Shown here: one piece after another, positions 8,318 to 17,150 of the stretch
Position numbering within the stretch: position 1 is the stretch's first letter
Layout: every line of letters starts with the position of its first letter
Assembly (NCBI GenBank): GCA_900544715.1
Contig: UQWL01000019.1
Coordinates: 1-45,275, forward strand
Length of the DNA stretch: 45,275 nt
From: an uncultured Oscillospiraceae bacterium
GTDB lineage: Bacteria > Bacillota > Clostridia > Oscillospirales > Acutalibacteraceae
Direction: 5' to 3'
Notes under the pieces: model-generated
What the model was told of the DNA's origin: nothing
The model's input: only the letters and a program-made list of their open reading frames with translations
The model's database searches: none
Position numbers and translations under genes: made by a program

Positions 8318-9769
8318 TTAATCACGGAAATTAGAAGGTAGCTTTGGCAGAAAAAATTGCGCTGTTCCTTTCAGCCGTATATACGGGCGCGGATTCCATA
8401 ATTGCGGCGCAGCAGGGTGGACACCCAATGTTGCAAGCATTGGCGTCACCATTTGAAACCGCCGCTCAAAACTCTCCGCATTGCGCCGTTCTTCCCGCGT
8501 CCAGCCCGCCTCCGCGACGGCAGCAAAACGGGGATAACACATTTCGCTCATGTGCGCAAAGGTTTCGATATATTCTGCCCAAACTGGTGCTTCCACGCCC
8601 AGAATGTTTTTTTGATAAATTGGCCTGACTTCCTTGAGCGCCGGGCGGTAACGGTACGTTTTCCGCAACGGGGTCATCGCATAGGGGTAATCACAGTAGT
8701 AATGATAAAAATCGGATACGATGAGTTTGCCGCCGCCATTTGCCCAGCGCGCGCATTCCCCGTTTTTATCCATCCACATCTGCACCACGGCAGAGGGGGC
8801 AAGGTTGCCGCCACGCAGGGATTCGTTCCAGACGACAGCCGTCTTCCCCCGGGCGCCCAACCAGGATATGATGCGGTTCATAAAATAGCCCTGCAACGCT
8901 TGAAGGCTTGAAAGCCCCTCTTCCCGCATTCGGGCCTGACAATCCGGGCAGGCCTTCCACCGCGCCTTCGGCGCTTCATCGCCGCCGATATGGATATAGC
9001 GGGAGGGGAATACAGCAAGCATTTCCTCCAGGACGTCAAAAATGAGACGAAACGTCTCCTCCTTGCCTGCGCATAGAATATCTTTAAAAATTCCTTGCTT
9101 TGTTTGCACCTGAAACGGCCCGCCCGTGCAGGAGAGAGCCGGATGCGCTGCCAGCAAGGCCGAGGTGTGGCCCGGCATATCAAACTCCGGCACCACCTCA
9201 ATATACCGCTCGGCACAATAGGCAACGATTTCCTTCATCTGCTCCTGCGTATAATACCCCCCGTAAGGGCCATCCACATGGATTCCGCCAAAATCGGAAG
9301 AACGCCGCACCGAGCCTATTTCGGTCAACTCCGGGTGTGTTTTCACCTCAGCACGCCAGCCCTGATCATCTGTGAGATGCCAGTGGAACACATTCATCTT
9401 AAACAGCGCGGCGGCATCAATCATTTTTTGCAAATCCGCGACGGTGAAAAAATGGCGGGCGCAGTCAATCATAAAGGCACGATAAGGGTAGGCCGGCTCG
9501 TCACAGATGCACATGCATGGAATCCGCCCTACGCTGGTGGCTATGAGCTGCCTGACCGACTGCATCGCGTAAAACAGCCCGCGCGGCGTGCCGGCGCTGA
9601 TTGTAATCCCCTCCGGGCGGACATGCAACCGGTAGCTCTCCGCGCCGGATAACCGCGTATCGATCGTGCGCGTGACAAAATCCTCGATCCGCCCTTCGCG
9701 CGGGATCGTAAAAAAGCCCTCCCTGGGCTGAATCTGGTTGGGGCGTGGCACAATATTGCAGCGATACAT
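8318..9769 (-). CDS. Family GH20 beta-N-acetylhexosaminidase
   Basis: A 483-residue glycoside hydrolase family 20 enzyme. It should remove terminal GlcNAc or GalNAc from glycan fragments by substrate-assisted catalysis. Residues 1-90 look like the small N-terminal alpha/beta domain. The TIM barrel follows with ARHFFTV (104-110), FHWHLTDDQGWR (128-139), FDMPGH (196-201) and the catalytic pair Asp264-Glu265 in HIGGDEAPK. There is no signal peptide, so it probably acts on imported oligosaccharides in the cytoplasm. Start at 9769 has a GGAAGGA site about 8 nt upstream. It is transcribed alone, from a promoter carrying a palindrome. Functionally it pairs with nagA elsewhere in the window (40.6 kb): released GlcNAc-6-phosphate would be deacetylated by NagA. 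Confidence 0.92.
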   Translation of the reverse strand: MYRCNIVPRPNQIQPREGFFTIPREGRIEDFVTRTIDTRLSGAESYRLHVRPEGITISAGTPRGLFYAMQSVRQLIATSVGRIPCMCICDEPAYPYRAFMIDCARHFFTVADLQKMIDAAALFKMNVFHWHLTDDQGWRAEVKTHPELTEIGSVRRSSDFGGIHVDGPYGGYYTQEQMKEIVAYCAERYIEVVPEFDMPGHTSALLAAHPALSCTGGPFQVQTKQGIFKDILCAGKEETFRLIFDVLEEMLAVFPSRYIHIGGDEAPKARWKACPDCQARMREEGLSSLQALQGYFMNRIISWLGARGKTAVVWNESLRGGNLAPSAVVQMWMDKNGECARWANGGGKLIVSDFYHYYCDYPYAMTPLRKTYRYRPALKEVRPIYQKNILGVEAPVWAEYIETFAHMSEMCYPRFAAVAEAGWTREERRNAESFERRFQMVTPMLATLGVHPAAPQLWNPRPYIRLKGTAQFFLPKLPSNFRD

Positions 9770-9849
9770 GTTCGTCGTCCTTCCACTGGAACAGACAAGG
9801 CAAGAATCGGCCGTCCGTTTGCCAGCAATGATACTAAAATTCTATATTT

Positions 9850-9878
9850 ATTATAGCCAAAGCATCCGGTGGATGCAA
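9850..9878 (-). promoter_or_regulatory. GH20 promoter with palindromic operator in the spacer
   Basis: TTGCAT (9878-9873), 17-bp spacer and TATAAT (9855-9850) on the minus strand. The inverted repeat GCATCC, 3 nt, GGATGC spans 9862-9876, overlapping the -35 and lying within the spacer. That is a good place for a repressor to bind. Confidence 0.6.
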
Positions 9879-10021
9879 GATCAGGTTTTTTCACTCCAAT
9901 TTGCAGGAATTGATTGTAGATCATTCATCGGATCAATTTTTGTATAGATGATAAGCAGCTGTTGGCATTTATCTGACCATAAAGCTTATCTGCTTTACAT
10001 GATGATTCTGTTTCCGCTCAT

Positions 10022-10060
10022 AAAAAAGAACCGCTTTAGAGCAAAACCCTAAAACGGCTT
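10022..10060 (-). terminator. Terminator of the metallophosphoesterase pair
   Basis: Minus-strand CCGTTTTAG (10057-10049) pairs with CTAAAGCGG (10039-10031), with one G-T pair. TTCTTTTTTA follows, 45 bp after the upstream gene's stop codon. The rest of the 9770-10101 gap holds only the GH20 promoter. Confidence 0.85.
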
Positions 10061-10101
10061 TTTCATTATATTATAGAAAACACTTCTAAGAACTGTAGGC
10101 A

Positions 10102-11571
10102 TCACTGCGGCAATGCAGGCGGCCTATAGCGGATGGATCCCGTCAGGGGTTTGCTGAATTGCCCAAAGGATTCCGCCGCATATACCTCCACGCGATAGCT
10201 GCCTCCCGGCACGGAAGGATCAATTGCAATCTTCACCGTATCCGCCATGCTTTTTTCGCCTTTATAAAAATCGGAATAGACCGTATATTCATATTGCGCG
10301 CCCGTCTGCGTATTCGTCAGGCGCAGGAAATAGCTGTGCACCAGATCCGTATGCCACGCAGCGGGGAATGAGATACCGGGGAGCGATTTGACCGCGCCAT
10401 CCGGGTTCCAATTTGGAATAGCGGCTTCATAATCGATGGCAGCGCCCTGCGGGAACACGGGAGCCTCCCGCCCAATCTGCCGATCGTTCAGGCGGTATGT
10501 AAAATGCGAAAGATCCAAGGGATAGGAAAGCGTCCAGCGGGCATCCGCCTTCTCCTCCCGCTTTTCGAGCACATTCCAGCGCGCGATCTCCGTTTTTTCC
10601 TGGCCAACGTCCATAATCAGGCACATCGGCACATGCGTATCCTCCGGTGGACAGCTGATATAGCCCTTCAGCGTGCTGTAAGCGTTCGTTTCCGCATCAT
10701 AGGCACGGAATGCATCGAATTTATCGCGCTCCATCTCCAGATAGGCGATCGACTGGGTTGTAAAGGCCGTGAACTTGTCTTGATAAATCGAGCGTTCGTC
10801 CAGGATGGAAAAATGGCTGTGGCCGGAAATGGAAACAGCCTGCGGATACTGATCAAGCAGGCTTTTCAGGCTCTGGTCGCCCCACTCCCCGCTGCCGTAG
10901 ACCGTCGCACTGGGGTTCTGATGGGTGATCACGAAGATGGGCTTCCCCTCTTTCTCCGCATCCTTTTCCGCGATGGCGAGCTGTTCATCGAGCCAATTGA
11001 GCGCACGGCCTGTGTAGGCCCGGCTGGAATCGCCCGAATCCGGGCTGGCCGCGATGAAATGGAACCCGTTGAGAATCAGATGCGTCCAGGGTGATTGTTC
11101 CAGATTCTTTTCAAACAGGTTCTGCTTATAGGTCGGGTAGCGGTGGCTCCCCTCTGTCCAGAAATCGTGGTTGCCCATGATATACTGGGTGACCGGCCGG
11201 TTGTCTGCCTCCGGAAACACCTCGTTGAATACGGACGAGTAAGTCTGATAGCCGAAATCGCTCGCCACCTCGCAGAAATCACCGGCGTGGATAAGCAAAT
11301 CCACCTTCTGCTCCTTCATCAGCTCGAGCGCCGCTTTCAGGTTTGCCTTGTATACGCCCTTGTTTTCCTCTTCCTCTTGTGCGCTGCCGGGCAGCTGCGT
11401 ATCGCCAAGGATACCCACGCGCAGGTTTTTGCCGTCATGGATGCTGCCCAGATCTTTTGTTTCGGCAATTTTGGGCGCTAAAAAGAAATGCAGGCACACC
11501 GCCGTGGTCACAGCCGCCGCCACAACCAGCACAACAGCCGCCGCAATGATGATTTTCCAGATTTTCTTCAT
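10102..11571 (-). CDS. Membrane-anchored metallophosphoesterase, paralogue A
   Basis: 489 residues. An N-terminal membrane segment (basic MKKIWK then a hydrophobic run to about residue 30) anchors a calcineurin-like phosphoesterase domain facing outward. The metal-site motifs appear in order: GDTQLP, HAGDF, GNHDFW, THQNP and SGHSHFS. The usual Asp-x-His of the first motif is Asp-Thr-Gln. The C-terminal ~130 residues look like a beta-sandwich domain. The substrate is unknown; members of this superfamily cut phosphomonoesters, phosphodiesters or nucleotides. Start 11571 (MKKIWK) has AAGGAG 7 nt upstream, better than the in-frame start at 11619. It is clearly paralogous to the next gene upstream and is probably co-transcribed with it. 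Confidence 0.85.
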   Translation of the reverse strand: MKKIWKIIIAAAVVLVVAAAVTTAVCLHFFLAPKIAETKDLGSIHDGKNLRVGILGDTQLPGSAQEEEENKGVYKANLKAALELMKEQKVDLLIHAGDFCEVASDFGYQTYSSVFNEVFPEADNRPVTQYIMGNHDFWTEGSHRYPTYKQNLFEKNLEQSPWTHLILNGFHFIAASPDSGDSSRAYTGRALNWLDEQLAIAEKDAEKEGKPIFVITHQNPSATVYGSGEWGDQSLKSLLDQYPQAVSISGHSHFSILDERSIYQDKFTAFTTQSIAYLEMERDKFDAFRAYDAETNAYSTLKGYISCPPEDTHVPMCLIMDVGQEKTEIARWNVLEKREEKADARWTLSYPLDLSHFTYRLNDRQIGREAPVFPQGAAIDYEAAIPNWNPDGAVKSLPGISFPAAWHTDLVHSYFLRLTNTQTGAQYEYTVYSDFYKGEKSMADTVKIAIDPSVPGGSYRVEVYAAESFGQFSKPLTGSIRYRPPALPQ

Positions 11572-11591
11572 CTGCTTTCTCCTTAAAATGA

Positions 11592-11617
11592 GGCCGGGCG
11601 GAGGCTGCCGCCCGGCC
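11592..11617 (-). terminator. GC hairpin between the two phosphoesterase genes
   Basis: GGCCGGGCGG (11592-11601) pairs perfectly with CCGCCCGGCC (11608-11617). On the minus strand it is followed by TCATTTTAAGG, a weak T-run. It probably causes partial termination or separates mRNA segments. Confidence 0.5.
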
Positions 11618-11627
11618 ATTTTCTATG

Positions 11628-13130
11628 TTATTTCTGAATTTCTATCTGCGGCTGCGTGTAATCAATCTCCGCCGTGAGCGGCGCGCTGCGCTTGCCGAAG
11701 GACTCATAGGCGTAAACCTTTACGGTGTATTTGCCGCTGGGCAGCGTCGGGTCGATCGCCCAATCCACCTGCTTTGCCATGGAGCCGAGGCCCAGATAAT
11801 AATCCGAATAGGTTTTGTAAACATAGGTTTTGCCCGTCTGCGCATTGGTCAGCTCATAGAGATAGAGGTTGACCAAATCCGGATTCGTCGCCGCAGGGAA
11901 GCTGACGCCCGGCAGAGTCGGCGTTTTCCCACCCACTTCGCGCGTCGAAGGGATGGACGGATTATAGGTTATGGAAGCATTTTTAGGAAATTCCGGCGCA
12001 ACGCTTTTCGCCGCGCGCGCATCATAGCGGTATTGGAAATTGCCGCGCTCCATCGGGTAGGTGAGCGTCCAGCGGCTGTCTGCCTTCTCCTCCACCTTGT
12101 CGAGCACATTCCAGCGCTCCACAACCGTGTTTTTCTCTGTGATATTCATAATCAGGCACATCGGCTTTTCCTCATCTCGCGCGGGCGCGCTCGCATAGCT
12201 GGAATTGGGGTTGTATTTGATCGTGCCCTCATCGTCATAGAGGCCCTTGAAGGCGTTGAACATATTGCGCTCCATATCGACATAGGCGAGCGACTGCGTG
12301 GTAAACGCCGTGAGCTGGTTCTGATCAATCGAGCGCTCATCGAGGACGGAATAATGGCTGTGGCCGGAGATGGAAACCACCTGCTCATAGCCCGCGGCCG
12401 CCTGGCGCACCTGCTCCGCGCCCCAATCGCTGCCGCCATAGACCGTATCCGGAATGTTGTGGTGCGTAATCAGGAAAATCGGGTTGCCCGCCTCTGTCTG
12501 CTCCTTTGCAACCGCGAGGCGCTCCTTCATCCAGTCGCGCATGGTCTGGGAATAGCCGTCCGCATTGCCGGTGTTGTCGGGGCTTGCGCAGATGAAATGG
12601 AAGCCGTTGATGGAGAGGTGGCGGTTCGGGTTCTCTTTGAACACGCTCTGGTAGAGCTTGTGCTTGGCGGGCGTGGTGCTCCAATCGGTATCGAACCAGG
12701 TATCATGATTACCCATAATGCGGAACTCATAGGGACGCGCCGCCTCCTCCGGGAACACCTCATGGAATACGTTCAAATAGGTTTCATACGAATACTTGCT
12801 GCACATATCGCCGATGTCGCCCACATGAAGGATCGCATCCACATTTTGCTCTTTGAGCAATTCAAAGGCTTTTTTCAGGTTTTCGCGGTAAATGCCATTT
12901 TGCGCCTCTTCGAGCTTTTTGTTCGGCGGCAGCTGGGTGTCACTGATCACACCCATACGCAGCGTGCCCGCCTTTTTGGTTTCGATCGAAACCTGCTCCA
13001 CTTCGTTGGAAGGCTTGACCGGCACCTTCTTGTGGATGAGATACCCGCTCGTGCCAGCAATCGCGGCGACGAGCACGACGGCTACCGTGCTGATGATGGC
13101 CGTCCTGGCTTTTTTGCGGAGCTTCTTCAT
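11628..13130 (-). CDS. Membrane-anchored metallophosphoesterase, paralogue B
   Basis: 500 residues counted from MKKLRKKAR. It has the same plan as paralogue A: basic N-terminus, one membrane helix (about residues 10-32), a phosphoesterase core with SDTQLP, HVGDIGD, GNHDTW, THHNI and SGHSHYS, and a C-terminal beta-rich domain. Again the first motif has Gln in place of His. By eye the two proteins share roughly 40-50% identity in the core, so this is an old tandem duplication. The start is uncertain: the ATG at 13130 has no clear Shine-Dalgarno. An in-frame TTG at 13184 would add 18 residues. A small hairpin (GGGCGC/GCGCCC, about 13164-13182) lies between the two candidate starts. Function beyond phosphoester hydrolysis is not deducible. 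Confidence 0.82.
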   Translation of the reverse strand: MKKLRKKARTAIISTVAVVLVAAIAGTSGYLIHKKVPVKPSNEVEQVSIETKKAGTLRMGVISDTQLPPNKKLEEAQNGIYRENLKKAFELLKEQNVDAILHVGDIGDMCSKYSYETYLNVFHEVFPEEAARPYEFRIMGNHDTWFDTDWSTTPAKHKLYQSVFKENPNRHLSINGFHFICASPDNTGNADGYSQTMRDWMKERLAVAKEQTEAGNPIFLITHHNIPDTVYGGSDWGAEQVRQAAAGYEQVVSISGHSHYSVLDERSIDQNQLTAFTTQSLAYVDMERNMFNAFKGLYDDEGTIKYNPNSSYASAPARDEEKPMCLIMNITEKNTVVERWNVLDKVEEKADSRWTLTYPMERGNFQYRYDARAAKSVAPEFPKNASITYNPSIPSTREVGGKTPTLPGVSFPAATNPDLVNLYLYELTNAQTGKTYVYKTYSDYYLGLGSMAKQVDWAIDPTLPSGKYTVKVYAYESFGKRSAPLTAEIDYTQPQIEIQK

Positions 13131-13220
13131 AGCTTGCTGTTTGGGAAAGCGGCGGTGGAATCCGGGCGCAGCCTCCGCGCCCAATCCGGCGCTTTCCCTG
13201 CTCCTCCCTTATATAGATTG

Positions 13221-13258
13221 TAAAAAGGCCGCAGGATTAAAGTTCCAACAGCCTTTTT
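13221..13258 (-). terminator. Likely terminator after the thrS pair
   Basis: On the minus strand AAAAAGGC and GCCTTTTT flank a large loop just after the stop at 13269, ending in a T5 run near 13221. The long loop makes it less certain than other terminators here. Confidence 0.5.
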
Positions 13259-13268
13259 GACACGTTAT

Positions 13269-15209
13269 TTACCGTTTTTTCTCCGCTACTTCCAGCAGCG
13301 CGCGCGCCAGGAAATCTTCAACGGCCATCGCGCCGATATCGCCTTCCCCGCGCATGCGGACGGATACCGCCCCGCTCTCGGCCTCCTTATCGCCGATGAC
13401 AAGCATATACGGGATTTTTTGCAGCTGAGCCTCGCGAATCTTGTAGCCGATTTTTTCACTGCGCTCGTCGAGCTCCACGCGAAGCCCTGCGTCGAACAGC
13501 TTCTCATAAACCGTCCGCGCCGCCTCATGGTGCCGCTCGGAGATCGGCAGGATGCGCACTTGCTCCGGCGCGAGCCAAAGCGGGAACGCGCCCGCGTATT
13601 TTTCGATCAGCAGGGCGAGCGTACGCTCGTAGCAGCCGATGGAGGTGCGGTGGATGATATAGGGGTTCTTCTTGACGCCATCCTTATCTGTATATTCCAT
13701 GCCAAACTTTTCGGCGAGCATCTGATCGATCTGGATGGTGATGAGCGTATCCTCTTTGCCGTGGACGTTTTTGATCTGGATATCGAGCTTCGGCCCATAG
13801 AACGCGGCCTCACCCACGCCCACGGCGTAATCCAGCTCCAAGTGATCGAGGATCTTCTGCATCACACCCTGCGCCTCCGCCCACTGCTCGGGCGTGCCGA
13901 TATATTTTTCGCGGTCATCCGGGTCCCACTGGGAGAAGCGGTAGGATACATCCTCATACAGCCCCACCGTTTTCAGCATGAAAATGGCGAGCTCCAGGCA
14001 GCCCTTAAATTCACCCTCGAGCTGCTCGGGCGTACACATCAGGTGGCCTTCGGAAATCGTGAACTGCCGCACACGGATCAGCCCGTGCATCTCACCGGAG
14101 GCCTCGTTGCGGAAGAGCGTGGAGGTTTCGTTATAGCGCAGGGGCAGGTCGCGGTAGGAGCGGGATTTGTTGAGATACGCCTGATACTGGAACGGGCAGG
14201 TCATCGGGCGCAGGGCAAACACCTCGTCATCCTTCTCTTCATCGCCCAGCACAAACATGCCGTCCTTATAATGATCCCAGTGGCCGGATATTTTATAGAG
14301 GTCGCTCTTCGCCATAAACGGCGTTTTCGTCAGCAGCCAGCCGCGCTTTTGCTCCTCATCCTCCACAAAGCGCTGTAAAAGCTGAACGATGCGCGCGCCC
14401 TTGGGCAAAAGGATCGGCAAGCCCTGGCCGATCACATCGGAGGTTGTAAAGAGCTCCAGCTCCCGGCCAAGCTTGTTGTGATCGCGCTTTTTGGCCTCCT
14501 CCAATTGCGCAAGATGCGCCTCCAGCTCGGATTGCTTCGGGAATGCCGTGCCATAGATACGCTGGAGCATTTTGTTCTTCGCATCGCCGCGCCAGTAAGC
14601 GCCCGTGCAGTTGGTGAGCTTGAAGGCCTTTACGCGGCCTGTGTCCGGCAGGTGCGGGCCTGCGCAAAGCTCTGTGAATTCCCCCTGCCGGTAGAAGGAG
14701 ATCGGCTCGCCCTTTTCCGCGTGCTCATGAATCAGCTCCACCTTATAGGGTTCGTTTTGCTCCTCCATGAGCTTGATTGCCTCGTCTGGGGAAAGCTCAA
14801 ACCGCTCGAGCGGCAGCGCCTCCTTGACGATCTTTTTCATCTCCACTTCTATTTTGGCCAGCGCTTCCGGGGTGAAGGGCTCCGCCGCGTCAAAGTCGTA
14901 GTAAAAGCCGTTATCCACCGCCGGGCCAATCGTCAGCTTGGCATCCGGATACAGCCGCTTGACCGCCTGCGCCATGATATGGGAAGCCGTGTGCCAGAAG
15001 GTGCGCTTGCCCTCCGCATCGTCAAAGGTTAAAATTGCCAGCTCACAGTCGCCGGGCAGCACGGTGCGCAGGTCGCAGAGCGCGCCGTCAATTTTACATG
15101 CACACGCAGCTTTATAAAGCCCGGCGCCTAAAGATTTGGCAACATCCATCGCCGTGGTCCCATCCTCATACGGGCGGACAACGCCGCCTTTTAATGTTAC
15201 ATTGATCAT
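13269..15209 (-). CDS. thrS: Threonyl-tRNA synthetase, divergent-core form
   Basis: 646 residues with the complete bacterial ThrRS order: TGS domain (1-60), editing domain with His73, His77, Cys182 and His186 all present, catalytic core (about 255-545) and anticodon-binding domain (about 545-646). Zinc ligands are kept: Cys338 (MTCPF), His389 (SEGH) and His520 (IIHR). The core is unusual: motif 2 reads FRNEASGEMHGLIRVRQF and the first zinc motif MTCPFQ, unlike the RHE.SGALHGL and MNCPGG of the neighbouring copy. Residues 1-255 and the last 100 are nearly the same as in the neighbour. Start 15209 follows AAGGGAG by 7 nt; the longer frame to 15356 is out-of-frame noise. It lies 16 bp after the second synthetase gene, in the same T-box operon. 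It may be a backup or inhibitor-resistant isoform (inference). Confidence 0.93.
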   Translation of the reverse strand: MINVTLKGGVVRPYEDGTTAMDVAKSLGAGLYKAACACKIDGALCDLRTVLPGDCELAILTFDDAEGKRTFWHTASHIMAQAVKRLYPDAKLTIGPAVDNGFYYDFDAAEPFTPEALAKIEVEMKKIVKEALPLERFELSPDEAIKLMEEQNEPYKVELIHEHAEKGEPISFYRQGEFTELCAGPHLPDTGRVKAFKLTNCTGAYWRGDAKNKMLQRIYGTAFPKQSELEAHLAQLEEAKKRDHNKLGRELELFTTSDVIGQGLPILLPKGARIVQLLQRFVEDEEQKRGWLLTKTPFMAKSDLYKISGHWDHYKDGMFVLGDEEKDDEVFALRPMTCPFQYQAYLNKSRSYRDLPLRYNETSTLFRNEASGEMHGLIRVRQFTISEGHLMCTPEQLEGEFKGCLELAIFMLKTVGLYEDVSYRFSQWDPDDREKYIGTPEQWAEAQGVMQKILDHLELDYAVGVGEAAFYGPKLDIQIKNVHGKEDTLITIQIDQMLAEKFGMEYTDKDGVKKNPYIIHRTSIGCYERTLALLIEKYAGAFPLWLAPEQVRILPISERHHEAARTVYEKLFDAGLRVELDERSEKIGYKIREAQLQKIPYMLVIGDKEAESGAVSVRMRGEGDIGAMAVEDFLARALLEVAEKKR

Positions 15210-15225
15210 ATGCAATCTCCCTTTC

Positions 15226-17139
15226 TCAATCCATTTTTTTCGCTTTGATTTCCGCAAGCGCGGTTTCGATAAACGCTTCGGTTTCCACCGCGCCAGTATC
15301 CCCCTCGCCGCGGCGGCGGACGGATACCGTGCCGCTCTCCGCCTCCTTGTCGCCAATCACAAGCATATACGGGATCTTCTGCAGCTGCGCTTCGCGGATT
15401 TTATAGCCGATTTTTTCGCTGCGCTCATCAAGCTCCACACGAAGCCCTGCGTCAAAGAGCTGCCGGTATACCTCACGCGCCTTTTCATGGTGGCGCTCGG
15501 AGATCGGCAGGATGCGCACCTGCTCCGGCGCAAGCCACAGCGGGAACGCGCCCGCGAAATGCTCGATCAGGATGCCGATGAACCGCTCAATGCTGCCGAA
15601 CACCACGCGGTGGATCATAATCGGGCGGTGCTTTAACCCATCCGCGCCCGTATATTCGAGCTCGAAGCGCTCCGGGAGCTGGAAGTCGAGCTGGATCGTG
15701 CCGCACTGCCACGTTCTGCCCAGGCAGTCCTGCAAATGGAAATCGAGCTTCGGGCCGTAGAACGCGCCGTCGCCCTCGTTCACTTCATACGCATAGCCGA
15801 GCTCCGTGATGGCGTCGCGCAGGGCCGCCGTCGCGCGCTCCCAATCCGCAAGCTCTCCCATGTGATCCTCCGGCATGGTGGAGAGCTCAATCTTGTAGGG
15901 GAAGCCGAATGTGCCATATACCTTATCGATGAGTGCAACCACACCCTTGATCTCCTCCTTGATCTGCTCCGGGGTCATGAAGATGTGCGCGTCATCCTGC
16001 GTAAAGCAGCGCACGCGCATCAGCCCGTGCAGCGCGCCGGAGAGCTCATGGCGGTGCACCAGCCCCAATTCGCCCACCCGCAGGGGCAGGTCGCGGTAGG
16101 AGCGCATTTTCGTTTTATATACCAGCATCCCGCCGGGGCAGTTCATCGGCTTGATCGCATAATCTTCCTCATCGATCACAGTCGTATACATGTTTTCTTT
16201 ATAATGCGCCCAGTGGCCGCTGCGCTCCCAGAGGGAACGGCTAAGGATCATCGGCGTGGAAATCTCCTGATAGCCCGCCTCGCGGTGGATTTCACGCCAG
16301 TAGTCGATCAGCAGATTTTTGAGAATCATCCCCTTGGGCAGGAAGAAGGGGAAGCCGGGGCCCTCGTCCATCATGGTAAACAGCTCCAGCTCTTTACCAA
16401 GCTTCCTGTGGTCGCGCTTTTTCGCCTCTTCCATGCGGGCCAGGTATTCCTCCAGCGCGGATTGCTTCGGGAACGCCGTGCCGTAAATGCGCTGAAGCAT
16501 CTGATTTTTCGCATCGCCGCGCCAGTAAGCGCCCGTGCAGCTGGTGAGCTTGAAGGCCTTCACGCGGCCGGTATCCGGCAGGTGCGGTCCCGCGCAGAGC
16601 TCCGTGAATTCGCCCTGTCGGTAAAAGGAAATCTGCTCGCCCTTCCCGGCGTGCTCACCAATCAGCTCCACCTTATAGGGCTCGTTTTTCGCCTCCATGA
16701 GCTTGGCCGCTTCGTCCGGAGGAAGCGCAAACCGCTCCAGCGTCAGCGCCTCCTTGACGATCTTTTTCATCTCAACTTCAATTTTTTCCAGTGCTTCGGG
16801 CGTGAAGGGCTCGCCAGCGTCAAAATCATAGTAAAAACCATTGTCAATCGCTGGGCCGATGGTGAGCTTCACCTCCGGATACAGCCGCTTGACCGCCTGC
16901 GCCATGATGTGGGAGGCCGTATGCCAGAAGGCGCGCTTCCCCCCGGCATCGTCAAAGGTTAAGATCTCAAGCCCACAGCCATCCGGCAGCACGGTGCGCA
17001 GATCGCAGGGCTCCCCGTTGATTTTACATGCACAAGCGGCCTTGTAGAGCCCGGTGCCAAGGGATTTGGCAACCTCCAAAGCCGTTGTGCCAGCTTCATA
17101 CTGACGGATTTCGCCGCCCTTTAGGGTAACGTTTATCAT
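15226..17139 (-). CDS. thrS: Threonyl-tRNA synthetase, canonical form
   Basis: 637 residues. It charges tRNA-Thr with threonine and edits Ser-tRNA-Thr. TGS domain 1-60; editing-site His73, His77, Cys182, His186; zinc ligands Cys334 (MNCPGG), His385 (DDAHIF) and His510 (MIHR). Motif 2 (VHRHELSGALHGLMR) is typical of Firmicutes ThrS. The anticodon domain starts near APEQVRILP. Start 17139 follows AGGAGG by 7 nt. The stop codon of the preceding AraC gene (TAG) overlaps this Shine-Dalgarno site, so translation of the two is probably coupled. The operon leader is a Thr T-box. This is most likely the housekeeping copy. Confidence 0.95.
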   Translation of the reverse strand: MINVTLKGGEIRQYEAGTTALEVAKSLGTGLYKAACACKINGEPCDLRTVLPDGCGLEILTFDDAGGKRAFWHTASHIMAQAVKRLYPEVKLTIGPAIDNGFYYDFDAGEPFTPEALEKIEVEMKKIVKEALTLERFALPPDEAAKLMEAKNEPYKVELIGEHAGKGEQISFYRQGEFTELCAGPHLPDTGRVKAFKLTSCTGAYWRGDAKNQMLQRIYGTAFPKQSALEEYLARMEEAKKRDHRKLGKELELFTMMDEGPGFPFFLPKGMILKNLLIDYWREIHREAGYQEISTPMILSRSLWERSGHWAHYKENMYTTVIDEEDYAIKPMNCPGGMLVYKTKMRSYRDLPLRVGELGLVHRHELSGALHGLMRVRCFTQDDAHIFMTPEQIKEEIKGVVALIDKVYGTFGFPYKIELSTMPEDHMGELADWERATAALRDAITELGYAYEVNEGDGAFYGPKLDFHLQDCLGRTWQCGTIQLDFQLPERFELEYTGADGLKHRPIMIHRVVFGSIERFIGILIEHFAGAFPLWLAPEQVRILPISERHHEKAREVYRQLFDAGLRVELDERSEKIGYKIREAQLQKIPYMLVIGDKEAESGTVSVRRRGEGDTGAVETEAFIETALAEIKAKKMD

Positions 17140-17150
17140 AAGATAGCCTC

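Noticed and set aside
11625..13223. 532-codon plus-strand frame opposite phosphoesterase B
   Set aside because: Antisense shadow of a gene with clear metal-binding motifs; the frame has no recognisable domain.
15210..15356. Extension of the first ThrRS by 49 residues upstream of 15209
   Set aside because: It overlaps the end of the preceding thrS in another frame; AAGGGAG and the TGS-domain start support 15209.
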